Source: Planktothrix sp. FACHB-1365 (GTDB taxonomy: Bacteria > Cyanobacteriota > Cyanobacteriia > Cyanobacteriales > Microcoleaceae). Taken from it: 64,000 nt of DNA. The position numbers were made by a program, and so were the translations under genes. The notes below the pieces were generated by a model. It was not told the origin of the DNA. It saw nothing but the letters and a program-made list of their open reading frames with translations, and made no database searches. This document shows positions 45,511-54,536 of the stretch, piece after piece (within the stretch, counting starts at the first letter, position 1; the number at the start of each line of letters is the position of its first letter). The stretch is taken from NCBI RefSeq assembly GCF_014697575.1, contig NZ_JACJSC010000001.1, forward strand, positions 558,001 to 622,000, given 5' to 3'.

Positions 45511-47223
45511 ATGGCGGGTTTACTCAGGGCGTCTGAAGAAGGGCTAAAAATTATTAATCTAGCCAGACGTAACCCTGGCTGGAACAAAACAGATGAACTC
45601 TGGTGTCAAGCCGCCCTAACTTCAAAAGCAACATTAAAACGGTTTTGGACACACAAGCGAATTCGACGCGAAACATTTATTGATATTTGTAAAGCAGTAG
45701 GAGTTAATAACTGGGAAGACATTATCGATCGCAATGATATCAAGCAAACAGAACCACTTTTAGCCGCCGCGATCGCAGATATCCCCCTAAACTCTGAAAC
45801 TGATAAAAACTTCCCCCTCCCTGAAAATTTACCCCCCGTGAGAAATTGGGTAAATCGCACAAAAGAACTTGATATCTTAAAAGCTACTATTATTAACTCA
45901 GATATCACAGCCATCTCAATTGTTGGATTACCAGGCATCGGAAAAACCTCCCTCATTAGCCAACTAATTCGCCAATTACACACAGAAAACACCTGCTTTA
46001 CCGCCGTCGTTTGGCAATCATTAGAATCGGCAACAGGCAAAGCACCCTCCTTTGATCGCATAATTGACTCCCTGCTATTTACCCTCTCCAACGGCGACAT
46101 TACTGCTGAAAATGACTGTGGCAAAAAAACTGAAAATCTGCTCAAAATCCTCAGAGAAAAACCTTGCTTGCTCGTTTTTGATCGCGCTGACACACTTTTG
46201 AAAGCAGGAGAGGCAAAAGCTGCTGGTTATTTCTCCGACAACTGTGCCGAATATGCTTGGTTATTCAAACAACTATTAGAAACAGAACATCAAAGCAAAA
46301 TCCTATTCACCAGTCGTGAAAGTTTAGCGGAATTACCACCAAGTCTTACCCGTGAAATCCAGCTAAATGGACTCAATCAAGATGCAGCCATTACCTTATT
46401 ACAATCTTTTAATCTAACAGGGAATGAAGAAGAATTAGTCGAACTTTCCCATCGCTATCAAGGACATCCTAAAGCTTTGCAATTGGTAGCTGCCTTAATT
46501 CGAGATCATGCTGAATTTCAGGGAAATGTAGGAAAATTTTTGCAGGATAGAGACTGGTTATTAATCCGAGATATCAAAAAGTTAATTGATGAAATAATAG
46601 TGCGTCTTAGTGAAATAGAGCAAACTTGTCTCAGCCGAATTTCTGTCTATCAAACTTCAGAATATCCCCTATCTTTTGCTGCAATTGCTACTCAAATGCC
46701 AGAAGTAAGTAAATATGAACTCAAAGAAAATATTATCCTGGCTCTCAAGCGTCGGCAATTGCTATATTATGATTACCAACGCGAATCCTATCAATTGCAT
46801 CCCCTAGTCCAAGAAAAAGGCGATCGCTTATTGAATCAAAACCCTGAAAATGTTAGCATAGCCCATCGTCAAGCTTATCGTTATTATATTAATATTCCGC
46901 TCAAACCTAAATCTGAATGGCAAAATATTGAGGATATTAAGCCCTTAATCAGAGCGCACTATCATGCGTCTCAAGCAGAAGATTTAGATGCAGCAAAGGC
47001 GATAATTACTGAAGTCTGCGAGGTTATTGACTGGGTGGGGGGTTTTATCCAGATATTTTCTACCCACCGAGCATTGCTCACTATCCCAGTGAGACTGTTG
47101 ACGGTTGAGGAGTCAGAGGAAACAGAGGAAACAAAGGTGCAGGCCAAAAACCAATTTTTTCCCACCTCCCCGGCTCCCTCGGCTCCTCCTACTCCCCTAT
47201 TCTCCGCCTTGGATTTTCAGTAA
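45511..47223 (+). CDS. STAND (NB-ARC) ATPase with N-terminal HTH-like domain, 3' end degenerate
   Basis: Up to 570 residues. The N-terminal 75 residues ([20 protein letters not shown], then [16 protein letters not shown] and [12 protein letters not shown]) form the helical, HTH-like module often found before NB-ARC or NACHT domains in cyanobacteria. The NTPase (about 105-370) has Walker [11 protein letters not shown], Walker [10 protein letters not shown], the sensor ILFTSRE and the GHPKAL motif. A winged-helix-like part follows. The TPR or WD repeats that normally complete such proteins are missing: after about residue 515 the frame passes into low-complexity [20 protein letters not shown], and its last 27 bases overlap petM. 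AGAGG 7 bases before the ATG is a good ribosome binding site. Confidence 0.82.
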   Translation: MAGLLRASEEGLKIINLARRNPGWNKTDELWCQAALTSKATLKRFWTHKRIRRETFIDICKAVGVNNWEDIIDRNDIKQTEPLLAAAIADIPLNSETDKNFPLPENLPPVRNWVNRTKELDILKATIINSDITAISIVGLPGIGKTSLISQLIRQLHTENTCFTAVVWQSLESATGKAPSFDRIIDSLLFTLSNGDITAENDCGKKTENLLKILREKPCLLVFDRADTLLKAGEAKAAGYFSDNCAEYAWLFKQLLETEHQSKILFTSRESLAELPPSLTREIQLNGLNQDAAITLLQSFNLTGNEEELVELSHRYQGHPKALQLVAALIRDHAEFQGNVGKFLQDRDWLLIRDIKKLIDEIIVRLSEIEQTCLSRISVYQTSEYPLSFAAIATQMPEVSKYELKENIILALKRRQLLYYDYQRESYQLHPLVQEKGDRLLNQNPENVSIAHRQAYRYYINIPLKPKSEWQNIEDIKPLIRAHYHASQAEDLDAAKAIITEVCEVIDWVGGFIQIFSTHRALLTIPVRLLTVEESEETEETKVQAKNQFFPTSPAPSAPPTPLFSALDFQ

Positions 47224-47298
47224 CAGAAAGCCACCACCGAGACCGACGAGAATTAAAGAAAAACAGACCAGGGCGGTTGAGAAGATTTCTCCAGTCAT
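47197..47298 (-). CDS. petM: cytochrome b6f complex subunit 7 (PetM)
   Basis: A 33-residue single-helix protein: [20 protein letters not shown], then [13 protein letters not shown]. The ending G-F-L-L-L-K-I-Q-G is the hallmark of PetM, a small subunit of the thylakoid cytochrome b6f complex. Length is right (32-36). The helix spans about residues 6-27. It is too short for length-based gene finding. It is on the strand opposite to the STAND ATPase gene, whose last 27 bases overlap its 3' end. Since petM is a native core gene, the overlap shows that the ATPase frame has run into older chromosomal sequence. Confidence 0.88.
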   Translation of the reverse strand: MTGEIFSTALVCFSLILVGLGGGFLLLKIQGGE

Positions 47299-47384
47299 CT
47301 ATTGCATCTCCATTTATGATAATTAAGGCTTATTGTATCGGATTGTTGACACCCCGATAGAAGTTTGAACCCCTAACCTAATCT

Positions 47385-48242
47385 ATGTTTATGTTCAATT
47401 TTGCTGAACTGGGACGTTTCTTTTTTGAAGGGATAAATGTTTACCCCAATATTTCCTATCGTCAAATCAATGATGTAACGGTTTTTCTGGATATCTATCA
47501 ACCTAAAAACTTAACGGGAAAAAATAAAACCTTAGTTGCTATTCATGGAGGGGGGTGGATATCAGGAAATAAGGAAGAAATTGTCCCACAATTGATTCCA
47601 TTTTTAACTCAAGGATGGTCTATAGTTAATGTAGAATATCGTTTAGGGGCTGTAGCTTTAGCTCCGGCGGCGGTTGAAGATGTTTGTTGTGCATTACGCT
47701 GGGTTTTTTCCCATGCTGATGAATATCAATTTGACTGTAATAAAATTGTTGTGATTGGCGGTTCTGCCGGAGGACATTTAGCAACTTTATGTAGTATTTT
47801 ACCTAATTCTGCTGGATTCGATAGATTGACTGAAATCTCTGATTACAATCACTCTGAAAACTTACCCGAACTAAAGGTTGCTGCCATTATTAATTTGTTT
47901 GGGATTATGGATGTTAACGATATTCTAAGGGGGATTAATCGCAAAGATTATGCAGTTCTTTGGTTTGGACAACAACCCAATATAGAGGAATTAGCAACTC
48001 AAATTTCCCCGATTAATTATGTTCGCTCTGGATTACCCCCTGTATTAACAATTCATGGGAATCAAGATGAGTTAGTTCCCTATCAACAAGCAGTTAAAAT
48101 GCACCAAAAGTTAGATGACTTTAGGGTTCCTAATCAATTATTAACCTTAACAGGGGCAGGACATGGCAACTTTTCCCCAGAACAAGCTTATTTAATCTAT
48201 CAAACTATTCAAGACTTTTTGCAAACTTATCAACTCAGCTAA
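47385..48242 (+). CDS. alpha/beta hydrolase (esterase/lipase, HSL-like)
   Basis: A 285-residue soluble hydrolase. The oxyanion-hole motif LVAIHGGGWISG is at about residue 50, the nucleophile Ser in VIGGSAGGHLATL at about 127, the acid Asp in HGNQDELVPYQQ at about 230, and the His in TGAGHGNFS at about 265. This set fits the HSL/carboxylesterase group acting on small acyl esters; the substrate is unknown. Start ATG 47385, with a second ATG two codons later. A cupin gene follows after 12 bases, so both are probably cotranscribed. Confidence 0.9.
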   Translation: MFMFNFAELGRFFFEGINVYPNISYRQINDVTVFLDIYQPKNLTGKNKTLVAIHGGGWISGNKEEIVPQLIPFLTQGWSIVNVEYRLGAVALAPAAVEDVCCALRWVFSHADEYQFDCNKIVVIGGSAGGHLATLCSILPNSAGFDRLTEISDYNHSENLPELKVAAIINLFGIMDVNDILRGINRKDYAVLWFGQQPNIEELATQISPINYVRSGLPPVLTIHGNQDELVPYQQAVKMHQKLDDFRVPNQLLTLTGAGHGNFSPEQAYLIYQTIQDFLQTYQLS

Positions 48243-48254
48243 AAGGAGGAAACC

Positions 48255-48575
48255 ATGAGTCAAACTGTTTGGAATTTACAGGATAAAATTCAATACTCAG
48301 ACAATGGAATTTTAAGTTCCGTGATTTGGAAAGATAATATCTGTCAGTATACCTTATTTTGTTTAGCAGAAGGAACGGATATTTCTGAACATACCTCTAG
48401 TCGAAATGCAACAGTTCAAGTTTTAGAAGGACAAGGAATTTTAACGTTAAATGGCGAAGAGATTCGATTAGAACCCGGAGTTTTTATCTTCATGACTCCT
48501 AACGCTCCCCATCGGTTAAAAGCCGAGTCTAATTTAGCTTTTTTACTGACCCTATCTATCCTAGAAGATCATTAG
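48255..48575 (+). CDS. cupin domain-containing protein
   Basis: A 106-residue single-cupin protein. Motif 1 is around EHTSSRNATVQVLEGQGILT (His/Glu ligand positions), motif 2 PGVFIFMTPNAPHRLKAE (His). It could bind a metal and either act as a small dioxygenase or a ligand sensor; nothing decides this. AAAAGGAGG 5 bases before ATG 48255 is the strongest ribosome binding site in the window. It is the second gene of an operon with the esterase and is followed by a terminator. Confidence 0.9.
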   Translation: MSQTVWNLQDKIQYSDNGILSSVIWKDNICQYTLFCLAEGTDISEHTSSRNATVQVLEGQGILTLNGEEIRLEPGVFIFMTPNAPHRLKAESNLAFLLTLSILEDH

Positions 48576-48601
48576 TATAAACATTTCTAATAAGCACAAA
48601 A

Positions 48602-48637
48602 AAAATAGAGAGGAAAACCGGGTTTCTTCTCTATTTT
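48602..48637. terminator. terminator hairpin between cupin and porin genes
   Basis: AAAATAGAGA (48602-48611) pairs with TCTCTATTTT (48628-48637) around a loop containing CCGGGTTTC. A-rich sequence on the left and TTTT on the right allow it to act in both directions between the convergent cupin and porin genes. Confidence 0.75.
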
Positions 48638-48672
48638 AAGATTCATACAGGATTGATGGGAACCCTTTCCCT

Positions 48673-50664
48673 TTAGAACCGGAATTGAGTCCGCAGTGTT
48701 CCGACAACAATCGTACTGTTGTCGCTGTTATGATCCGGGTTAGTTACGACATAGAAGCCCGGAGTAATGGCGATGTAGTCGTTGATGGGATAACGATAGA
48801 ACCCTTCAATATGAATTGAGGTATCTTTATCCTCTAAAGCACTGATATCGTGGCTGGTCACTTGGGGAGGCATACCGACAATTAAACCACCTAAGCCACC
48901 TTCTTTGAAGACATCAGGGAATGCCAAGGTGACCGCCCAGTTTATGATGGTTGCGGTATTATTACCACCTTGTTTTTGATCTGCCCAGGTTGAACCAAAC
49001 CAGCCGCCTAACTCAAAGTTTTTGGAGAGACGCCAGTTGGCTTGGAACCCTAAGTTTTCCGTTGTTGTGGAATTGTCACCAAAGGGTCTATTGGCAATCC
49101 AGCTACCCGTACCTCCACTGATCAATGATGAAGTAGACGCCATGTCATCAGAGGAGAAGTAGCGGTGGTTATATTCCAAAGAAACACCAATCTTAGGACT
49201 GGGGTTAAACAGCAATTGTAGACCTGTGCTGTAACCGCCATTGAACAAGCCACGACCTTGATCAGCGTATTCAGCTTGGCTGGCTAAGTAACCTAAGTTC
49301 AGTTTGAATTTGTCATTGAAGGCATATTTCAGAGCCACCCCAGTTCCTTCCGGGCCACGGAAGGTCGTTGGGTTATAGCGACCAAAGCGGGACACGGCAC
49401 CATCCCCAGAACCACCGAAGGGAGTTACATAGTCATAAATATCATCTAAGTCAAGACCATTGGCCCCGACGTAGACTTGACCTTTGCCATTGGAGACGGG
49501 GAAGCGATAGTACAAGTCATCTAAAACAATGCCGTTGTTGACACCATCAATGGCGGTACGACTCATCAAGGTATTGGTGATGTCGTAGTTAGCAAGGTTA
49601 GGAATGGATTTAGCTTCTAACCGGGTTCTTAATAAATCTTGTCCAGTAAAGCTGGTATCAAAGTTTAAACGAGCCCGATAGCCGAAATAAGCTTCCGTCG
49701 GATCGCTATCTTCGGGGGCAAAGTTACCCACAACGTTGTTAGTCGCGCGATCGCCTGCTGCATCACCCATCCAGAAGATCACTTCCCCACGCAGTTTGGT
49801 GGTGGTCGAGAACTGATTCGCTTCTAATTCTGCGGTTCTTGCTTCTAAGGCATAAACGCGACCGCGCAGGGTTGCCAATTCGGCTGCAAACTCTTCTTGT
49901 AAGCGTTGCAGGACGGCTAAATCTTCACGGGTGACTAAGTTAGCGACAGAAGCCGCAATCAGTTCGTTAACCCGTTCTAAACAGGCATTTAAACCCGCCG
50001 CGAACTCGTAACGGGTCATGGCACGGTTGCCTTTATAGGTGCCATCGGGATAACCCGCGATACAACCGTAGCGTTCAACCAGGGACTGTAAGGCTTGGAA
50101 AGCCCAGTCCGTGGGTTGAACGTCAGATAATTGAGAAACCGATGTCACTTGTTCTAGGACATCAGTGACCTCAGAATACTCATTAATCTGTTCTAAACCT
50201 AATCCTTGGGTTTCCGGGGATTCAACCGCTTCCATCTGAGCGACTTGGAACTCAGAAGCTTGAGCAGTTTGTAGCGGTACTGAAGCCTCTGAGGACGCAC
50301 TCACGAATTCACTAGCGGGGCTGGTGATAGGTTGAGCCGTGGCAACAGTCTGCGGTTCCATCTGAGTCGGAGACTCACCATTGACCAGATTAGTAGGTTC
50401 AACGGCAACATCAGCATCAGGAGCCACTGACAGAGCCAGTTGCTCTGCGGATGACTCGGAATTGGCTTGATGTTGCAAATCAGTATTTTGTCCAGACGGG
50501 GCAACAGCACGGGCAGCTTCGATGGTGATTGAAGCCGGATCTGCTGCATTTGCCAACTTCTCCGATGGAGCCTCGGTTGCTAAGGCTGCATTGGTTAAGA
50601 GAAGGGCCGCTCCCAGAACGCCCGGACTCTGCTTTAGAGTGTTCAATAAAACTTTGTTCATCAT
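48673..50664 (-). CDS. SLH-domain outer-membrane porin (iron uptake porin / SomA type)
   Basis: About 663 residues. A signal peptide lies at the N-terminus (LKQSPGVLGAALLLTNAALA). An acidic, Ala/Gln/Ser-rich segment runs to about residue 170. An S-layer homology domain (about 185-245) has LSDVQPTDWAFQALQSLVER, then YGCIAGYPDGTYKG and MTRYEFAAGLNACLE, which binds peptidoglycan-linked polymer. A coiled coil (LEARTAELEA) leads to a C-terminal OprB-type beta-barrel ending in RTQFRF with terminal Phe. This is the main cyanobacterial porin type, implicated in uptake of inorganic ions including iron. I start at ATG 50664; a GTG four codons upstream is also open. Confidence 0.92.
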   Translation of the reverse strand: MMNKVLLNTLKQSPGVLGAALLLTNAALATEAPSEKLANAADPASITIEAARAVAPSGQNTDLQHQANSESSAEQLALSVAPDADVAVEPTNLVNGESPTQMEPQTVATAQPITSPASEFVSASSEASVPLQTAQASEFQVAQMEAVESPETQGLGLEQINEYSEVTDVLEQVTSVSQLSDVQPTDWAFQALQSLVERYGCIAGYPDGTYKGNRAMTRYEFAAGLNACLERVNELIAASVANLVTREDLAVLQRLQEEFAAELATLRGRVYALEARTAELEANQFSTTTKLRGEVIFWMGDAAGDRATNNVVGNFAPEDSDPTEAYFGYRARLNFDTSFTGQDLLRTRLEAKSIPNLANYDITNTLMSRTAIDGVNNGIVLDDLYYRFPVSNGKGQVYVGANGLDLDDIYDYVTPFGGSGDGAVSRFGRYNPTTFRGPEGTGVALKYAFNDKFKLNLGYLASQAEYADQGRGLFNGGYSTGLQLLFNPSPKIGVSLEYNHRYFSSDDMASTSSLISGGTGSWIANRPFGDNSTTTENLGFQANWRLSKNFELGGWFGSTWADQKQGGNNTATIINWAVTLAFPDVFKEGGLGGLIVGMPPQVTSHDISALEDKDTSIHIEGFYRYPINDYIAITPGFYVVTNPDHNSDNSTIVVGTLRTQFRF

Positions 50665-50824
50665 CTCAATTCTCACACCGACACTTAAAATACCTGAAGC
50701 AAGGGAGTCCCCAGCTCGATTGAACCAATAGTATCATATCTTAACTAGAGTTTCTCCTGCGTCAAGTAGGTAAACACAAAGTCAAGGTTGATTTTCAACT
50801 TAATTCTATCAGTAGAAGCTTGGC

Positions 50825-53143
50825 TTAGACCGGGTTTCGCTTCTCAACAAGGGGTTGAGAATTGATCCGTCGAATTGCCACAACTGATGGCTTAGGGGGG
50901 TCATTGGGTTTCTTAGTGGGCCAGTTCGATCCGACAGGAACCTGACGAGTTTGCATAAACTCTTCTCCCTCGGTAGTTTGCAATGCAAATTGAAGTGTTT
51001 TTGTTGCCATATTCTGACGAGTCCGGTGCAACTCACCCGGATGTTGAGCCGCCATAAATAAAGTTTTTTGATCCGGAGTAAAAAACGGTCCCGTCATTTC
51101 AGATTCCATTGGCCCGATGGCAAATAAAAAGGCTTGACCCGCAGCGTCCCCAGATGTTGGCAAAAACCAAACGGAATTATTGCCATACACCCCTAATAAA
51201 TCCTTTTCCTCTAAAGGTTGTTGGTTCTCATCCAAACGACCTTGGGTAACGGGTTGATTGTGTTTACTGGTGGCAATATCCGTTACCATCCATAAATTCC
51301 CAGCGGCATCGAGGGCTAAATTATCGGGGTTGGAAAACCCTAACCCCCCTTCAGCGACTTCTCCTCCGGTGGCGAACATTTGCCATCGAAAGGTCATCGC
51401 CTGGGGGACATTCCCCTCTTCTACTAAACGCATCACCCATCCGTATTGATAGGGTTTTTCTTGAGAAGGATGTTTAAAAATCTGTAGGTTAGGCCCCCCC
51501 GTTTCAGCATTCGCCTCACCGGACGTAAACGCAATAAATAAGGCCCCATCTGGCCCCACTTCTGTATCTTCCGGTCGAGCCGTACAGGTTGCTCCAACAG
51601 CACTCGCGGCTAAGTGAGCATCAATTAAAATCGCGCCTTGTTGCTCTTCTGGATTTCCGGTATATAAATTGCCAAGGGTTTTAAAGCGTTGCTTAAAGCG
51701 TTGAATATCTTCCTGGGTTTTAGCCACAAAACTGCCGCCATCAGGTCGTTGGGGTAAACTAATCACGCCTCCCGCATGAACACCTGGGAGATCGGGATTT
51801 ACGGTGGTATCGGCTTTTAAAGGAATCCAGCGACCTGTACCATCAGGATTAAATTGAGCCGCATACAACATCCCCTTGGATAATAACTGGGAATTTTTTT
51901 TATCCTGGGCATTTTTAACAGTGTTTTTACTGACAAATTTATATAAATGTCCGCTTAGGCGATCGCATCCTGAATAAAATGCTAAGGGTTGACCCACTAC
52001 CACCCGCACCCCAACCGCCTCATGACGATAACGTCCGAGCCAAGTATGTTTTGTCCCATAATCCTGTGGATTCGTGGGATCAACTTCCACAATCCAACCA
52101 TATTTATTCCCAGCCAGTCCAAAAACATTTCCTAAACCCTCCATTTTTTCTAATATAAAGGGGGTTTCACTGGGATGATAAGCAGTTCCATCGGGATAAA
52201 CCGCTTCAGGGACATAACTTTGGAAATTTTCTTCCGCACTCAAAACCGTTCCCCAAGGCGTTGTTCCTCCAGCACAATTACTAAAAGTCCCAATAATTTT
52301 TTCCCCAAATGGATCGTTGTATCCCTTACCTTTTTTGCGAAATATAGCAACGGCTGGCCCTGTCGCTTTTAAATAATGTTGATCTTTCCACCCTGATAGT
52401 CCAGTAATTCGTCGATCATTTGGGGAATAGGTTCGCACCCAACGGCCATTGGCTTGACGCTGAACAGAAATTACCCCCATCCCTAAATCAATTAATCCTT
52501 CTTGGGAGAGTTGTACAATTTCCTGTCGTAATAAATCTTTTTCAGGTAATGCAAACGCATTAATTTTCTGCTCTTGGGTCAAGGACTGAATTTTTTTCAA
52601 AGATAACGGTTTTCCAATTACCTGTGAGTATGTTTCAAACCAAATCCCCGGACTAATATACTCAAAATTAACCGTCAAAAAACCTTCATTTTCCCCTATT
52701 GGCACAAAGGAAACATAATCATTGTTATATCCAAACCGAGAATTTCCTACTTTGTCCCCCCAACTGGCAATAACATCATAAGTAAATCCTTCGGGTAGCA
52801 CTAAATCATCTACAACTTGATAGGTACTGTAGGCTTGAATTTGATTAGAGATAGGGGGAACACTGACGAGATTTGTAGATTCAGACAGGTAAGCCGGATT
52901 AACTAAATCAGAGGCATTTGGTAATGGCCCTTTCATCGGTTTGAAAGGTAAGGATGGGGAACTTTTGGGGGGCGAAAATGACTCCATCAAAGGTAATTTG
53001 GTGGACTTCTGGCAAGATCCGACTGCTACTGTCGTAAAACTGGCAGAAAATAAGAATAGAAAATCACGGCGCTTCAGAGACATAAAACTTTTAAGCGGTA
53101 TTGATGATTGAGTTGGAGAAGTTTCATGATGATAAATAAGCAT
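50825..53143 (-). CDS. phoX: PhoX family phosphatase (DUF839), Tat-exported
   Basis: A 772-residue protein. An N-terminal twin-arginine type signal (MSLKRRDFLFLFSASFTTVA) ends in VGSC, so it may also be a lipoprotein. The DUF839/PhoX body contains GTFSNCAGGTTPWGTVLSAE, the metal-binding region YGWIVEVDP, AVGVRVVVGQPLAFYSGCDR, RPEDTEVGPDGALFIAFTSG and GFSNPDNLALDAAGNLW. PhoX enzymes are calcium/iron alkaline phosphatases that release phosphate outside the cell. The frame opens at 53143; an inner ATG at 53083 would place the RR motif close to the N-terminus and may be the true start. An OmpR-type regulator gene is next upstream. Confidence 0.85.
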   Translation of the reverse strand: MLIYHHETSPTQSSIPLKSFMSLKRRDFLFLFSASFTTVAVGSCQKSTKLPLMESFSPPKSSPSLPFKPMKGPLPNASDLVNPAYLSESTNLVSVPPISNQIQAYSTYQVVDDLVLPEGFTYDVIASWGDKVGNSRFGYNNDYVSFVPIGENEGFLTVNFEYISPGIWFETYSQVIGKPLSLKKIQSLTQEQKINAFALPEKDLLRQEIVQLSQEGLIDLGMGVISVQRQANGRWVRTYSPNDRRITGLSGWKDQHYLKATGPAVAIFRKKGKGYNDPFGEKIIGTFSNCAGGTTPWGTVLSAEENFQSYVPEAVYPDGTAYHPSETPFILEKMEGLGNVFGLAGNKYGWIVEVDPTNPQDYGTKHTWLGRYRHEAVGVRVVVGQPLAFYSGCDRLSGHLYKFVSKNTVKNAQDKKNSQLLSKGMLYAAQFNPDGTGRWIPLKADTTVNPDLPGVHAGGVISLPQRPDGGSFVAKTQEDIQRFKQRFKTLGNLYTGNPEEQQGAILIDAHLAASAVGATCTARPEDTEVGPDGALFIAFTSGEANAETGGPNLQIFKHPSQEKPYQYGWVMRLVEEGNVPQAMTFRWQMFATGGEVAEGGLGFSNPDNLALDAAGNLWMVTDIATSKHNQPVTQGRLDENQQPLEEKDLLGVYGNNSVWFLPTSGDAAGQAFLFAIGPMESEMTGPFFTPDQKTLFMAAQHPGELHRTRQNMATKTLQFALQTTEGEEFMQTRQVPVGSNWPTKKPNDPPKPSVVAIRRINSQPLVEKRNPV

Positions 53144-53286
53144 GAAATAATAACTCCCCTTTTATTGAATAAAAGGGAGTATTTAAAGGGATGCCATCAT
53201 TCATGGGGATAGTGCTGAACGGTTAATTAAAATTGTTTCAGTTTGTTAATTCAAAACAAATTCAGTTGTCTTCAGACCTGAGAATA

Positions 53287-54027
53287 TCAACCTAATCGAT
53301 AACCAAACCCCCGAACCGTAATAATATATTCGGGTTTGCTAGGATTTATTTCTAATTTTTCTCGTAACCAGCGAATATGAACATCAACGGTTTTACTATC
53401 TCCAATAAAATCCTGTCCCCAGATAATATCTAATAATTGTTCTCGTGACCAAACTCGCCGGGGATAACTCATGAAAAGTTCTAGTAACCGAAACTGTTTC
53501 GGGGACAGTTTAATCTCTTCGCCCCGTAGCAAAACGCGGCATTCTTCTGGATACAAAATAACTTCTTTATATTGCAACATAACGGGTGCAGGGAGTTGAC
53601 CGAGGCGTTGACGACGCATTAACGCCCGACAACGCGCCATAAACTCCCGAATTCCAAAGGGTTTAGTCAGATAGTCATCGGCGCCTGCTTCTAAATAAAA
53701 AGCCGAATTATTGGCACTTTCCCGCAACCCAATAATTAAAATCGGGACTGAATTTCCTTGATGTCGTAACATACGACACAGATCTAACCCATTAATCGAG
53801 TCCATGATTAAAAGGTTAAAGGGAAATTCGCTGATGGCAGAAGTTGGGTTTTGGATTGAGGGGAGAGCATCTCGCCCATCTAAAGCCACGATGACACGAT
53901 AACCTTGTTCTTCTAACGCCAGGGAAAGCATCTCCCGCCAAGGCTGTTCGTTTTCTAACAGTAAAATTTGACCATTGTTTCTGACATCGGAACGGGAAGA
54001 ACTCTCGCTTAATTCAGGAGAAAACAT
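53287..54027 (-). CDS. OmpR/PhoB-type response regulator
   Basis: About 246 residues from ATG 54027 (a further ATG at 54075 adds 16). The receiver domain (about 17-135) has LLENEQ, acceptor Asp in LLIMDSINGLDLC and Lys in LTKPFG. The winged helix (about 155-245) has IKLSPKQFRLLELFMSYPRR, VWSREQLLDIIWG, the recognition region SKTVDVHIRWLREKLE and RGFGYRLG. It belongs to the PhoB/RpaB-like class; adjacency to a PhoX gene makes a link to phosphate control possible but unproven. No sensor kinase gene is adjacent. Confidence 0.88.
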   Translation of the reverse strand: MFSPELSESSSRSDVRNNGQILLLENEQPWREMLSLALEEQGYRVIVALDGRDALPSIQNPTSAISEFPFNLLIMDSINGLDLCRMLRHQGNSVPILIIGLRESANNSAFYLEAGADDYLTKPFGIREFMARCRALMRRQRLGQLPAPVMLQYKEVILYPEECRVLLRGEEIKLSPKQFRLLELFMSYPRRVWSREQLLDIIWGQDFIGDSKTVDVHIRWLREKLEINPSKPEYIITVRGFGYRLG

Positions 54028-54112
54028 AAAAAAATTTTGTTGTGTTGGATGATAACAGAGTAGGGAAAGCAGCAATTAAGGGTCGCTGCTCATCATTCGG
54101 CATTCTGAGGAG

Positions 54113-54274
54113 TTAGCCGAGTGTTAACCATCCAACATAAATATGTTCTCCGTTGCGAATTCCTTCACAGAGGGAATCCCGGTATTGAACTGCTACAACA
54201 AATCCTACCCCGGGCTTGGTGGGGGGGTCGTCAGACTCATCCTGATTGGGCTTCGGTTCTAGGTTTTTAAGCAT
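54113..54274 (-). CDS. small hypothetical protein, 53 residues
   Basis: A short frame with ATG 54274: MLKNLEPKPNQDESDDPPTK, then PGVGFVVAVQYRDSLCEGIR and NGEHIYVGWLTLG. The acidic Pro-rich start followed by a compact beta-like end looks like a real protein rather than noise. It is on the same strand as, and directly before, the OmpR-type regulator. I do not recognise it. No clear ribosome binding site. Confidence 0.45.
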   Translation of the reverse strand: MLKNLEPKPNQDESDDPPTKPGVGFVVAVQYRDSLCEGIRNGEHIYVGWLTLG

Positions 54275-54536
54275 TGTTCACGCTCAATTTGCCTGGTTGT
54301 TTGGAATCTGAATTAGTGGAGATGGCTTTTATCGTATTAGGAGAAGGTTAACACAAGGTAAAGCTTGGGTAATCTTTCGGTTAAATTATTCTAATCAGAT
54401 GAAAATTTGAAAAGGATAGGGATTGATATAGATTGATGGCTCAATTCGCGGGATTATCGTCGTTCTGTCTTGGTATCCAAACCGATAGATTAAATCGCTA
54501 CAATAAAAGAGATTGATTTTAACTTAACTTAACATA

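Noticed and set aside
45606-46193. 195-residue antisense frame within the STAND ATPase gene
   Set aside because: The ATPase frame has clear Walker motifs; the antisense frame has none and no ribosome binding site.
53221-53255. Possible Pho box upstream of phoX (TTAAC repeats)
   Set aside because: Two TTAAC hexamer-like pieces occur, but the spacing is 23 bases and the middle repeat is poor, so it does not fit the 8-bp repeat/3-bp spacer rule.
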